Positions 52,201 to 59,829 of a stretch of 64,000 bases of DNA are shown piece by piece. The notes under the pieces are model-generated. The model ran no database searches and had not been told where the DNA came from. It saw nothing but the letters and a program-made list of their open reading frames with translations. Each line of letters begins with the position of its first letter. Position 1 is the first letter of the stretch. The translations under genes were made by a program, and so were the position numbers. The stretch spans positions 62,001-126,000 of the forward strand of contig JAEWAX010000037.1 of NCBI GenBank assembly GCA_023391425.1, written 5' to 3'. Source of the DNA: Bacillota bacterium. Lineage in GTDB: Bacteria; Bacillota; Clostridia; Acetivibrionales; DSM-1351.

Positions 52201-53022
52201 TACGTCTTTGTCATCACGTCCCTTGTAAATTTCTTCTCTCGTGGCCTCATAATCATTAAAGGTCTTCTTGATTATATCTGTATATTTACCAGCTTCAAAT
52301 TTAACACTATCAATGCAGGTCAAGAAGGTAGTATGTCTGCAATGGTCGGACCAATAAGTATCAATCATTCTCATTTCTGTTACTGATGGATCACGTTTTT
52401 CGTTATTTTTAAAATAACCTTGGCAGAACACAATGTCATCAAAGGACATTGCAAAACCCATCTTCTTTAGTAACTCTGAAAGCTGCACTTCATCCATTAC
52501 TGTGAAACCTTCTATAATAGCTACATCCTCTGGTTGCTCTACTTCAGTTTTCAAGGTGTCAGGCTTATCCATTTTTGCTTCCTGACTTTCAACTGGATTT
52601 ATATAATAATTTTTTATTGTTGAAAACTCATCATCGGTTATTTTGCCTTCAAGTACTATAACTTTAGCAGCTTTTATTTCTGGCTTTTCACCCTGAGTCA
52701 ATAGCTGAATACACTGTGCAGCTGAATCAGCTCTTTGATCATATTGGCCTGGTAAATATTCAACAGCGAAAGCCTTGCAGCTGGCTTTAATTTCATATTC
52801 CTCATCATATGCATAGTCTACTGGAGGTTCAGAAAATATAGTATTTCTTGCCTTCAAGTAATCTGTATCACTTATTCCCTCTATATCGTACCTATTAATT
52901 ATTTTTACAAACTCTAATGTCTTTATTCCCAACGTTTCTTTAAAATCGGACAATAGTCCCTGTGCCTCAACATCATATGGTTGTTTCTTCTCTACAAATA
53001 GTCTTCTAACAGTACTTTTCAT
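49252..53022 (-). CDS. purL: Phosphoribosylformylglycinamidine synthase, single-chain
   Basis: A 1256-residue enzyme of purine synthesis that converts FGAR, glutamine and ATP to FGAM. It is the large single-chain form seen in Clostridia and related to the proteobacterial type, not the split PurS-PurQ-PurL of Bacillus. It has an N-terminal PurS-like part, two AIRS-like halves (ETHNHPTEIEPFGGAATCLGG, then PFGGKTQLTPAEGMAAKLP) and a C-terminal glutaminase. The glutaminase has nucleophile Cys in MGICNGFQALIKLG, GGFSAGDE, and His/Glu in AISHGEGRF. AGGAGG lies before the ATG. No other pur gene is adjacent. Confidence 0.96.
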   Translation of the reverse strand: MKSTVRRLFVEKKQPYDVEAQGLLSDFKETLGIKTLEFVKIINRYDIEGISDTDYLKARNTIFSEPPVDYAYDEEYEIKASCKAFAVEYLPGQYDQRADSAAQCIQLLTQGEKPEIKAAKVIVLEGKITDDEFSTIKNYYINPVESQEAKMDKPDTLKTEVEQPEDVAIIEGFTVMDEVQLSELLKKMGFAMSFDDIVFCQGYFKNNEKRDPSVTEMRMIDTYWSDHCRHTTFLTCIDSVKFEAGKYTDIIKKTFNDYEATREEIYKGRDDKDVCLMDVALLAMKALKKQGKLDDLDLSDEINACSIVVNADVDGKNEEWLVMFKNETHNHPTEIEPFGGAATCLGGAIRDPLSGRVYVYQAMRVTGSGDPRTKMEDTTPGKLPQKKITTGAASGYSSYGNQIGLATGQVTEIYNEGYVAKRMEIGAVIGAAPRKNVVRMEPQAGDKIILLGGRTGRDGCGGATGSSKAHTEESLVTCGAEVQKGNAPTERKIQRLFRNPEVSTLIKRCNDFGAGGVSVAIGELADGLEINLDVVPKKYEGLDGTELAISESQERMAVVVEPKDVEKFINHASMENLEAVVVAEVTEAARLKMIWRGKKIVDLSREFLNSNGAKQRIDIEITAPNDKTYFENYNNMKIDNISEKWIENLQDLNRCSQKGLVERFDSTIGANTVLMPFGGKTQLTPAEGMAAKLPLMKGDTTTGTLMSYGYNPEISTWSPFHGAVFAVVESIAKIAAMGGDYSKARLTFQEYFEKPGKDAKRWGKPLSALLGAYYAQIKLGTAAIGGKDSMSGSFMDLDVPPTLVSFAVDTVNVNNVVSNEFKATGSKVVMLTVGLDENSLPNFEQLDKVYSHIHKMANEKAILSASSIRAGGIAEIISKMAFGNMIGFSFENGIDAGMLFKPFYGSIILELPESVDLVKALNGLEYKVLGVTTDKAEVNVNGTTIGLDMLACKWQEPLEKVFPTKPKKTNELPVEYKFEAKSKAKPTTKVAKPRIFIPVFPGTNCEYDTKKVFENAGGIVETLVIRNMSHLGIEESIKEMEKLINNSQIIMIPGGFSAGDEPEGSGKFIATAFRNPVVSEAVMKLLKQRDGLVMGICNGFQALIKLGLLPFGEIRDIDEGCPTLTFNTIGRHQSCLVNTKITSNLSPWLNNVNVGDIHTIAISHGEGRFTANEDVLKTLETNGQIATQYVDFNGRATYDIEFNPNGSVNAIEGITSPDGRVFGKMGHSERIGSNLYRNVPGQKDQKLFQAGVGYFG

Positions 53023-53056
53023 GAGTAGTCCTCCTTATAATATCTTATACTAAATT

Positions 53057-53206
53057 GCATTTAAAATGTGGTATCATATTTAAACCAGCCGCATCTACGG
53101 CATTAGGGCGAAGCCAGTAAATGTTGTTCAATACTATGAGCCGCTGCATATGCAGCACACCGCGTAAGTAGCGATTTAAAATATGGCTTTTCTATATTTT
53201 AAATGC
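53057..53206. mobile_element. MITE-like element upstream of purL
   Basis: A block of about 150 bp, distinctly richer in G and C inside, is bounded by 13-bp inverted repeats GCATTTAAAATRT (53057-53069 and 53194-53206, one mismatch). The right end also forms a hairpin with 53174-53184. Inside are small palindromes (CTGCATATGCAG, GCCGCATCTACGGC). No coding capacity. A second hairpin (CTAGG/CCTAG) follows near 53235-53250. Confidence 0.5.
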
Positions 53207-53358
53207 GAGATAGTATTACATTTAGATGATATCAACTAGGTTATGCCTAGATAATATCAACATCAGTTACCGTTTCTACTTTTCTTTACTTTTAATTATA
53301 ATATGATAAAATGTATTAGTAAAATTAATATTATTAATATTTCATATTAGGAGAACTC

Positions 53359-54252
53359 ATGGATATAAACTTTGAGTTGTATAAAATATTTTATTATTGT
53401 GCTCAAAATAAAAGTTTTTCAATTGCTGCAAGAAAGCTGTTTATAACACAATCTGCAGTGAGCCAATCAATTAAAGGACTCGAAAAACAGTTGGGAGTTA
53501 CTCTATTCTACAGAAAGTCTAGAAATATACAACTCACCTCAGAGGGAGAATTGCTCTTTAGCTATGCATCACAAGCCTTTAACTTTTTGAAAGCTGCGGA
53601 GGATAAACTTCAGGAGATTGAAGGTCTCCGTGCAGGAGAAATTAGAATAGGTGTCAGTGACTCCATATGTAAATACTTTATTATGCCATATATAAAACAA
53701 TTTGGTCAGAAGTATCCCCATGTAGCAATTAAGGTAATTAACAGAACCACACCCCAACTGTTGGAGGTTTTAAAAAGTGGACTTGTTGACATAGTAATTT
53801 CTACTCTTCCAGTAAACCAAGAAGTGTTTAGTTCTGTTCCCTTTATTAATGTAAATGACATTTTTGTTGCTTCCAAGAAATTTGCACAGTTCCAAAATAA
53901 AAAAGTTGAACTAAAGACTTTGAGTGAGTATCCTCTTATCTTACTTCATTCAGACAGCTCCACTAGAAAATCAATTGATGCCTTTTTTAATCGTCACGGA
54001 CTTACATGCTCACCTGAAATAGAATTAGAGAGCCTTGAGTTACTTGTAGAATTTGCAAAAATAGGAACTGGCATAGCATACGTACTAAGGGAAAGTGCGT
54101 TAGCATTAATACAAAACGGAGAATTGTTTGAAATTCAACTTAAAGAATCACTCCCTACAAGAGAGGTAGGTATTGTTCAAATGAAAAATGTTGTACTATC
54201 AAAAGCTGTAAATACCTTTATTGATATACTTTTATCTTCGAGCTCCAAATAA
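53359..54252 (+). CDS. LysR-family transcriptional regulator
   Basis: 297 residues: an N-terminal winged helix-turn-helix (about 1-60; FSIAARKLFITQSAVSQSIKGLEKQLG in pieces) and a periplasmic-binding-like effector domain (about 90-295). TTAGGAG precedes the ATG. The target is unknown: it is divergent from purL at 336 bp with a repeat element between, and no obvious partner is adjacent. Its stop codon lies within the start of the modular repeat element. Confidence 0.92.
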   Translation: MDINFELYKIFYYCAQNKSFSIAARKLFITQSAVSQSIKGLEKQLGVTLFYRKSRNIQLTSEGELLFSYASQAFNFLKAAEDKLQEIEGLRAGEIRIGVSDSICKYFIMPYIKQFGQKYPHVAIKVINRTTPQLLEVLKSGLVDIVISTLPVNQEVFSSVPFINVNDIFVASKKFAQFQNKKVELKTLSEYPLILLHSDSSTRKSIDAFFNRHGLTCSPEIELESLELLVEFAKIGTGIAYVLRESALALIQNGELFEIQLKESLPTREVGIVQMKNVVLSKAVNTFIDILLSSSSK

Positions 54253-54455
54253 GGGCGATAAAGAAAACTTAGCTTGTGCCGAGCCACTGCGAAGGCAGAA
54301 GCTTAGTTGCACTTATACTCGGAGAGTGTAAAGAAAACTTAGCTTGTGCCAAGCCACTGGCGAAGGCAGAAGCTAAGTTGCAACTTATACTTGTAAAGTG
54401 CTAGAGTTCAGAAAACTTCATCTGAACTAAGTCTTCTTTATCTTCGCGGAGCTAA
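54249..54455. repeat. Modular hairpin repeat element, LysR/HD-GYP copy
   Basis: Two tandem copies of module Y (about 54249-54312 and 54328-54386) are followed by one module X (about 54406-54455). In module Y the arms AACTTAGCTT and AAGCTAAGTT pair perfectly in the second copy, with an inner GTGCC/GGCA and a GCC-ACT-GGC tip. The element lies between two convergent genes and begins in the last codons of the LysR gene. Compare 36960-37188. Confidence 0.85.
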
Positions 54456-54468
54456 GTATCTCCTATCT

Positions 54469-55518
54469 TTATAGAAATTCTTTTATCAAAGAATCTTGCT
54501 CATATGTAAAATCATAGAAATTGTCATTTACTCGTACTACTGGTGCATACACACACTGATTAGGAACGTACACAACCTCTCCAATTTCTCCATTTTCCAT
54601 TTTAACTTTTGAACCAACATAATAGTTAGGCATATTAGAAAACAGTACCATCATTACTTTAGGATCAACGAAATCAAAGCCAATAGTTTCAAGTTCTTTA
54701 AATGCTTCGAATGGCGTTTGTCTACTTCTATAAACTCTTTCTGAGGTTATGGCATCAAAAATATCGGCTACAGTAAGAATTTTGGAATATAGATTTTTTT
54801 GATTCCCTTTTATTCCAAAAGGGTACCCTGTGCCATCTTCCTTTTCATGATGCATTATTACAGCTCTTTTTACATCATTACTAATATCCTTAATATCTTT
54901 AATTATCTCATACCCAAAAACGGTATGCCTTTTCATTATTTCAAATTCAGAAGCAGTCAATGGACCTTTTTTATTTAATATTTCTGAAGGAATCTGTGAT
55001 TTGCCTAAATCATGGAGAAGCCCAGCCATTACAATATCTTTTACTTGATTACTGCTTAAGTCCATCCATTTCGCTAAGAGCATGGCATAAACAGCTACAT
55101 TTATTAAATGCGAATATGTATACTCGTCTGCAATTCTAACAGAGTTTACACAATCCATAAGAGAACTACAGTCATTTATTTTACTAAAGATATGCCCGGA
55201 AATATCCTCTGCTTTACTAAAGTCCAATTCTTTGCCAGACGCTAAGTCCTGAATCATTATTTTGGCTATGTTAACATCTTCAATATATTTCTTCTGTGCA
55301 TCACTAATAACACTATTATCTAAATATTCATCTCCATGAATAGCATTGGTTTTATATATGTATACTTTGTTAATTCTAAATTCTTGCAACTTTTTAACTA
55401 TGTACTCAGTAATTAGTGTATCTCCTGGAACAATCATATTCCCTCCAGCAGTATATACATCATCACCTAAAAAGCTACCAACAATATCTTCACTAACATT
55501 TACATAATTTTGTCTCAT
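54469..55518 (-). CDS. HD-GYP domain protein (probable c-di-GMP phosphodiesterase)
   Basis: 349 residues. The C-terminal HD-GYP domain contains LLHDLGKSQIP (HD), MKRHTVFGYEI, the GYP-type loop HHEKEDGTGYPFGIKG and ADIFDAITSERVYR. The N-terminal region (about 1-110) is of unknown fold. Such enzymes hydrolyse c-di-GMP to GMP. The gene lies just downstream of a chemoreceptor gene in the same orientation. Confidence 0.92.
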   Translation of the reverse strand: MRQNYVNVSEDIVGSFLGDDVYTAGGNMIVPGDTLITEYIVKKLQEFRINKVYIYKTNAIHGDEYLDNSVISDAQKKYIEDVNIAKIMIQDLASGKELDFSKAEDISGHIFSKINDCSSLMDCVNSVRIADEYTYSHLINVAVYAMLLAKWMDLSSNQVKDIVMAGLLHDLGKSQIPSEILNKKGPLTASEFEIMKRHTVFGYEIIKDIKDISNDVKRAVIMHHEKEDGTGYPFGIKGNQKNLYSKILTVADIFDAITSERVYRSRQTPFEAFKELETIGFDFVDPKVMMVLFSNMPNYYVGSKVKMENGEIGEVVYVPNQCVYAPVVRVNDNFYDFTYEQDSLIKEFL

Positions 55519-55617
55519 ATAATTTTACCTACTTTTCATTTTAGTAATGAACAAAAAATATAAACAAAGTCTTGACTTCAGTTGAACTGTTTACCCCATC
55601 TGAGGCTCAGAAATTGT

Positions 55618-56862
55618 TTATAATGTAAATTTTGAAACTTGATCTTTTAACTTCTTTGATGAAATTAAATTATTCTGGGTTGAGTTCTTTACCTCTGCAA
55701 CTTTCTCTGCTACTTCAGCTGTCTTGATAGTAATAGTTTCTACTCCATTTGCACTGTCATTAACACTTGTTGAAACTTGCTCTAGTGCATCAACAATATT
55801 AGAAATAGACTTGCTCATTGCTTTTGAAGAATCATTAAACTCATTCATCATTTCGCTAAATTTAACAGAATCAGAATAATATTGCTCACCAGTATCAATT
55901 AATTTTTGATAATCAGTAAGTACATCCTTATCCATGAAATCCAAAATTACTCCAGCACTGTCAGTCAATGCACCTACTGACTCATTAACAATATTTACTA
56001 TTTTCTTTATGTCTGCTGCAGTCTTTGAAGATTGGTCTGCTAACTTTCGAATCTCATCAGCTACAACTGCAAAACCCTTACCAGCTTCTCCAGCCCTTGC
56101 AGCTTCAATTGCAGCATTTAACGATAGTAGATTGGTTTGTTCTGTAATTTGTAATATAGCTTGAGCAAGAATTTCTATTTGTGAAACTGCTCCTGCTTTC
56201 TCAATAGCGGTCTTGAGTTGTTGCTTAACATTAATGTATATATTATTAGCATTCTCTGCTGATTTAACTGCGCTCTCTTTTATTTCGCTTGCATGCTCAC
56301 TTATTAAGTTAGCCGAGGAAGCTCCTTTTTCTGAATTTTGAGATATTAAGTTAACGTTTTGCATTATTTCTTGGGTACTAAAATTTATTTGGTGGGTAGT
56401 TGCTGCTGATTCTTCCATTGAAGCTGAAAGATGCTCTGTTGTGGATAAAGTATCATCGGTTTTATCCTTTAATTCCTGTGTCATGCTTTCTACTACTTGA
56501 GAATTATCAATAAGATTTTTTGACGTATCTTGCATCAACCCCAGTATATCTCTTAATGAGCCTCGCATTGAAGACAAATTCTTTGCAAGAAAACCAATTT
56601 CATCTTTTCTTGACTTCATTTTATCATAAGTTTTATCGTGAGATAAATCAAAATTAGCAGTTCTTTCAACGACCTTTACAAGTAGCTTGATTGGGATAGC
56701 TAGTGAAATAATTAGCCAAATACATATTACAATGACAAATACTACAGATATTAGGCCTACTATATAGGCAGGAAAATCAAAGAGTACAAACCCTATTCTA
56801 CCACCAACCATAAAAACCAAAAAGCATATTACTATACTTATTATCTTTTTGCTTATAGACAT
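55618..56862 (-). CDS. Methyl-accepting chemotaxis protein with short input region
   Basis: 414 residues. Two close N-terminal membrane segments (about 5-50) leave almost no extracellular loop. They are followed by a HAMP-like linker and a full cytoplasmic signalling domain with the conserved tip EQTNLLSLNAAIEAARAG and GFAVVADEIRKLADQS. With no sensory domain outside, it may sense membrane state or act in a non-chemotactic pathway. ATG 56862 has GGGGG 8 bases before. No flagellar genes are in the window. Confidence 0.92.
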   Translation of the reverse strand: MSISKKIISIVICFLVFMVGGRIGFVLFDFPAYIVGLISVVFVIVICIWLIISLAIPIKLLVKVVERTANFDLSHDKTYDKMKSRKDEIGFLAKNLSSMRGSLRDILGLMQDTSKNLIDNSQVVESMTQELKDKTDDTLSTTEHLSASMEESAATTHQINFSTQEIMQNVNLISQNSEKGASSANLISEHASEIKESAVKSAENANNIYINVKQQLKTAIEKAGAVSQIEILAQAILQITEQTNLLSLNAAIEAARAGEAGKGFAVVADEIRKLADQSSKTAADIKKIVNIVNESVGALTDSAGVILDFMDKDVLTDYQKLIDTGEQYYSDSVKFSEMMNEFNDSSKAMSKSISNIVDALEQVSTSVNDSANGVETITIKTAEVAEKVAEVKNSTQNNLISSKKLKDQVSKFTL

Positions 56863-57229
56863 TCATGTCGCCCCCAACACAGTAAATTTATTACATTATT
56901 TATACTATCATATCATTTCTATAATATCTACATTATTTTATATTTATTGCGGTAATATTGTACAATCAGGATAATTATGGTAATTATTTTTAATGTTTTT
57001 TTGATATTAATACATTCCTGTGAATAAATAAGGTCGAAAACGTTAAAATATGTTAGTAAAAAGGGTTAATTACAATCTATACATGCCTTGTATAAATATG
57101 CTATTATATGATAAAAGTTGTGTATGGATTTTAATACATGCTTTGAAGCATTAAATTTTTATCTTTATGTTATTATTAATATAAGGCATCTTGTATGCTA
57201 AATCATATTAAATATAGGAAGGTGATTAT
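56863..57229. other. AT-rich intergenic region, no clear element
   Basis: 367 bp between the divergent chemoreceptor and XRE-cupin genes. It is very AT-rich. The only structure I see is a short palindrome, ATTGTACAAT (56957-56966). No riboswitch or strong promoter match was found. Confidence 0.5.
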
Positions 57230-57787
57230 ATGTCTGAACAAATAAAGCTAATTGCATCAAGAATTAAGGATTTGAGAGAAATATCAGAGATATCAATTCA
57301 AACTCTTGCAGCTGAGCTTCAGATTCCCGAACAAACCTACCGCTCATATGAAAGTGGCGATACTGATATACCAGTTAGTTTTCTTTATCAAATAGCAAAT
57401 AGATTTAACGTTGAACTTGCAGCTATTCTCACTGGTGATGCTCCAAAGCTTCACACTTACCAATTAGTAAGGAATGGTAAAGGTGCTAGCGTTGAAAGAA
57501 GAGAGCATTATAAATATCATAACCTTGCCAATAATTTTATTGGTAAGAAAGCTGAACCATTTATTGTTACTGTACCTGCTGATTCTGGAAATTCTGAAGT
57601 TCATTTTAATTCTCACAAAGGTCAAGAGTTCAATTACATAATTGAAGGAACTCTTAAAATTATAATAAATGGTCATGAGCTTATTATGGAAGAAGGAGAT
57701 TCTGTTTATTTTGATTCAACTGCAAATCATGGTATGCAAGCTCTAAACGGTAAAGAAGCTAAATTTCTAGCAATTATTCTTAAGTAA
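57230..57787 (+). CDS. XRE-family regulator with C-terminal cupin domain
   Basis: 185 residues: an N-terminal XRE helix-turn-helix (about 8-62) and a C-terminal cupin_2 domain (about 105-182) with HFNSHKGQEFNYIIEGTLK and EEGDSVYFDSTANHGMQA. GGAAGGTG lies before the ATG. The gene is followed after 17 bp by an acyl-CoA synthetase gene, a pairing common in anaerobes. The cupin probably binds an acyl or related ligand, and the protein regulates its own operon. Confidence 0.9.
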   Translation: MSEQIKLIASRIKDLREISEISIQTLAAELQIPEQTYRSYESGDTDIPVSFLYQIANRFNVELAAILTGDAPKLHTYQLVRNGKGASVERREHYKYHNLANNFIGKKAEPFIVTVPADSGNSEVHFNSHKGQEFNYIIEGTLKIIINGHELIMEEGDSVYFDSTANHGMQALNGKEAKFLAIILK

Positions 57788-57804
57788 CTTAGGGGGAATA
57801 GGAA

Positions 57805-59466
57805 ATGTTGAACAAATATCTATCTCAGGTAGATTTCTCTTCGTATGAAGATATTACTAAAAACTACCACGTTAATATACCTGAGAATTTTAATTTTGCA
57901 TATGACGTAGTTGATGAATATGCAAAAACTCAGCCTAATAAAGTGGCTATTGTGTGGTGCGATGAACATGGTGCAGAAGCTACATTCACATTTGCACAAT
58001 TGAAAGAATATAGTGATAAAACTGCTAATTTCTTTAAATCTATGGGCATTAAGAGGGGTGACCCTGTTATGCTTGTATTAAAGAGACGTTATGAATTTTG
58101 GTTCTGTATTTTAGCATTGCATAAGTTAGGTGCTGTTACTATACCAGCTACCCATCTTCTAACTTCAAAAGATTTTGTTTATAGAGCTAATGCAGCTGAT
58201 ATTAAAATGATTGTATGTGTTCCAGACGCAGAGGTAATTAAGCATGTAGAGGATGCCCAGAGCAAATGTCCTTCCCTTATTTACAAAGCACTAGTTTGTG
58301 AAAGTAAAGATGGATGGATAGACTTTACTAAAGCTGTTGATGAGGCTTCAAACGTATTTGAGAGACCTCAAGGAGATCAAGCGTCACAAAATGATGATAT
58401 TTCATTATTATATTTCACTTCAGGAACCACAGGCATGCCAAAAATGGTACAGCATGATTATGTCTATCCTTTGGGACATATCTATACTGCTAAATATTGG
58501 CAAAATGTAGTTGATGGTGGCTTACATTTAACTGTTGCTGATACAGGTTGGGCCAAGGCTGTTTGGGGTAAGATTTATGGTCAGTGGCTAGCAGGTAGTG
58601 CTGTTTTCGTATATGACTTTGATAAATTTGTACCAAAAGAATTGCTAGAAATTATATCAAAACATAAAGTAACTACATTCTGCGCTCCACCTACAATTTA
58701 TAGATTTTTGATTAAAGAAGATCTAACAAAGTTTGATTTAAGTTCTCTACAATACTGTGTAGTTGCAGGTGAGCCTCTAAATCCTGAAGTCTTTAATCAA
58801 TTTTACAAAGCTACAGGAATAGAGCTCAAAGAAGGTTTTGGACAAACAGAATTAACAGTTGTATTATCAACTACTCGTTGGACAGAAGCAAAACCTGGCT
58901 CAATGGGAAAAGCTTCTCCAGGCTATGATATTGATTTGATAGACGAAAATGGTAATTCATGTCAAGACGGTGAAGAGGGCCAGATTGTTATTCGTACTGA
59001 TAAAAGCAAACCAGCTGGAATGTTTGGTGGATATTACAGAGATGCTGCATTAACACATAAAGTATGGCATGATAATATCTATTATACAGGCGATATGGCT
59101 TGGCGTGATGAGGAGGGTTATTTCTGGTTTGTAGGTAGAGCCGATGATGTTATTAAGAGTTCTGGTTATCGAATAGGACCTTTTGAAGTCGAAAGTGCAC
59201 TTATTGAGCATCCTGCTGTTTTAGAATGTGCTATAACAGCTGTACCTGATGAAATCAGAGGTCAGATTGTAAAAGCCACTGTTGTTCTGACAAAGAATTA
59301 TACAGCAAGCAATGAGCTAGTCAAAGAGCTTCAAGAGCATGTAAAAAAAGTCACTGCCCCATACAAATACCCTAGGATAATTGAGTTTGTTAATGAACTT
59401 CCAAAAACTATCAGCGGTAAAATAAGACGTGTAGAAATCAGAGAAACTGATGATACTAAGAAGTAA
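57805..59466 (+). CDS. AMP-forming acyl-CoA synthetase (medium-chain/ACSM-like)
   Basis: 553 residues of the acyl-adenylate superfamily. The P-loop is LLYFTSGTTGMPKMVQHD, followed by the ADTGWAKAVWGKIYG region, EGFGQTELT, YYTGDMAWRDEEGYFWFVGR and the C-terminal catalytic Lys in LPKTISGKIRR. It activates short or medium-chain carboxylic acids to CoA thioesters. GGGGG lies before the ATG. It is cotranscribed with the XRE-cupin gene and ends at a strong terminator. Confidence 0.92.
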   Translation: MLNKYLSQVDFSSYEDITKNYHVNIPENFNFAYDVVDEYAKTQPNKVAIVWCDEHGAEATFTFAQLKEYSDKTANFFKSMGIKRGDPVMLVLKRRYEFWFCILALHKLGAVTIPATHLLTSKDFVYRANAADIKMIVCVPDAEVIKHVEDAQSKCPSLIYKALVCESKDGWIDFTKAVDEASNVFERPQGDQASQNDDISLLYFTSGTTGMPKMVQHDYVYPLGHIYTAKYWQNVVDGGLHLTVADTGWAKAVWGKIYGQWLAGSAVFVYDFDKFVPKELLEIISKHKVTTFCAPPTIYRFLIKEDLTKFDLSSLQYCVVAGEPLNPEVFNQFYKATGIELKEGFGQTELTVVLSTTRWTEAKPGSMGKASPGYDIDLIDENGNSCQDGEEGQIVIRTDKSKPAGMFGGYYRDAALTHKVWHDNIYYTGDMAWRDEEGYFWFVGRADDVIKSSGYRIGPFEVESALIEHPAVLECAITAVPDEIRGQIVKATVVLTKNYTASNELVKELQEHVKKVTAPYKYPRIIEFVNELPKTISGKIRRVEIRETDDTKK

Positions 59467-59479
59467 TTGGTACTAATAT

Positions 59480-59520
59480 AAAAGGGCAACAACAGAAAAA
59501 ATTTCTGTTGTTGCCCTTTT
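59480..59520 (+). terminator. Strong intrinsic terminator
   Basis: A perfect 19-bp inverted repeat (59480-59498 and 59502-59520) with a 3-base loop and a terminal T run lies 14 bp after the acyl-CoA synthetase gene. Confidence 0.92.
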
Positions 59521-59526
59521 CGCTTA

Positions 59527-59555
59527 CATTTGCATTAAATTGGAATGAACGTTAT
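59527..59555 (+). promoter_or_regulatory. Candidate sigma-A promoter of the small peptide gene
   Basis: TTGCAT, 17 bases, TATATA, overlapping a TATAAT two bases further on. It lies about 40 bp upstream of the 28-residue peptide gene. Moderate match; coordinates are approximate to a few bases. Confidence 0.5.
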
Positions 59556-59595
59556 ATAATACTACCTATTTCGATATGGTATAACGTGGGGCAGT

Positions 59596-59682
59596 ATGAT
59601 TATTCCAGTACAAATTTATCTATTATTAGGAGTGTTAGCATTCATTTTATCAAAATATATAAATAAAAAACAATCTACATAA
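59596..59682 (+). CDS. 28-residue single-pass membrane peptide
   Basis: A small gene missed by ordinary length cut-offs. The ATG is preceded by GTGGGG and encodes 28 residues: a short start (MIIPVQ), a hydrophobic helix (IYLLLGVLAFIL) and a basic, polar tail (SKYINKKQST). It has a candidate promoter, a ribosome site and its own terminator (59688-59725) between two strong terminators, so it is an independent unit. The size and shape recall type I toxins of the Fst/TxpA sort or small membrane regulators such as KdpF, but there is no firm sequence match. The function is unknown. Confidence 0.6.
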   Translation: MIIPVQIYLLLGVLAFILSKYINKKQST

Positions 59683-59687
59683 AATAC

Positions 59688-59725
59688 AAAAAAGGAAGTC
59701 TCAATGACTTCCTTTTATATTTTTA
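59688..59725 (+). terminator. Intrinsic terminator of the small peptide gene
   Basis: An 11-bp stem (AAAAGGAAGTC, 59690-59700, with GACTTCCTTTT, 59706-59716) and a 5-base loop are followed by a T-rich stretch. It lies 5 bp after the peptide stop codon. Confidence 0.88.
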
Positions 59726-59829
59726 TTATCAACACTATTTTTTAAACATAGCCATCTATAAAACTCTTATACTCAATACATTTATTAATAACTTTTTCTT
59801 ATTATATTGATTTATTACTGGTTTAACAT

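Noticed and set aside
53023..53358. Purine riboswitch before purL
   Set aside because: The conserved purine-aptamer core was not found on the minus strand; the structure there is an inverted-repeat element.
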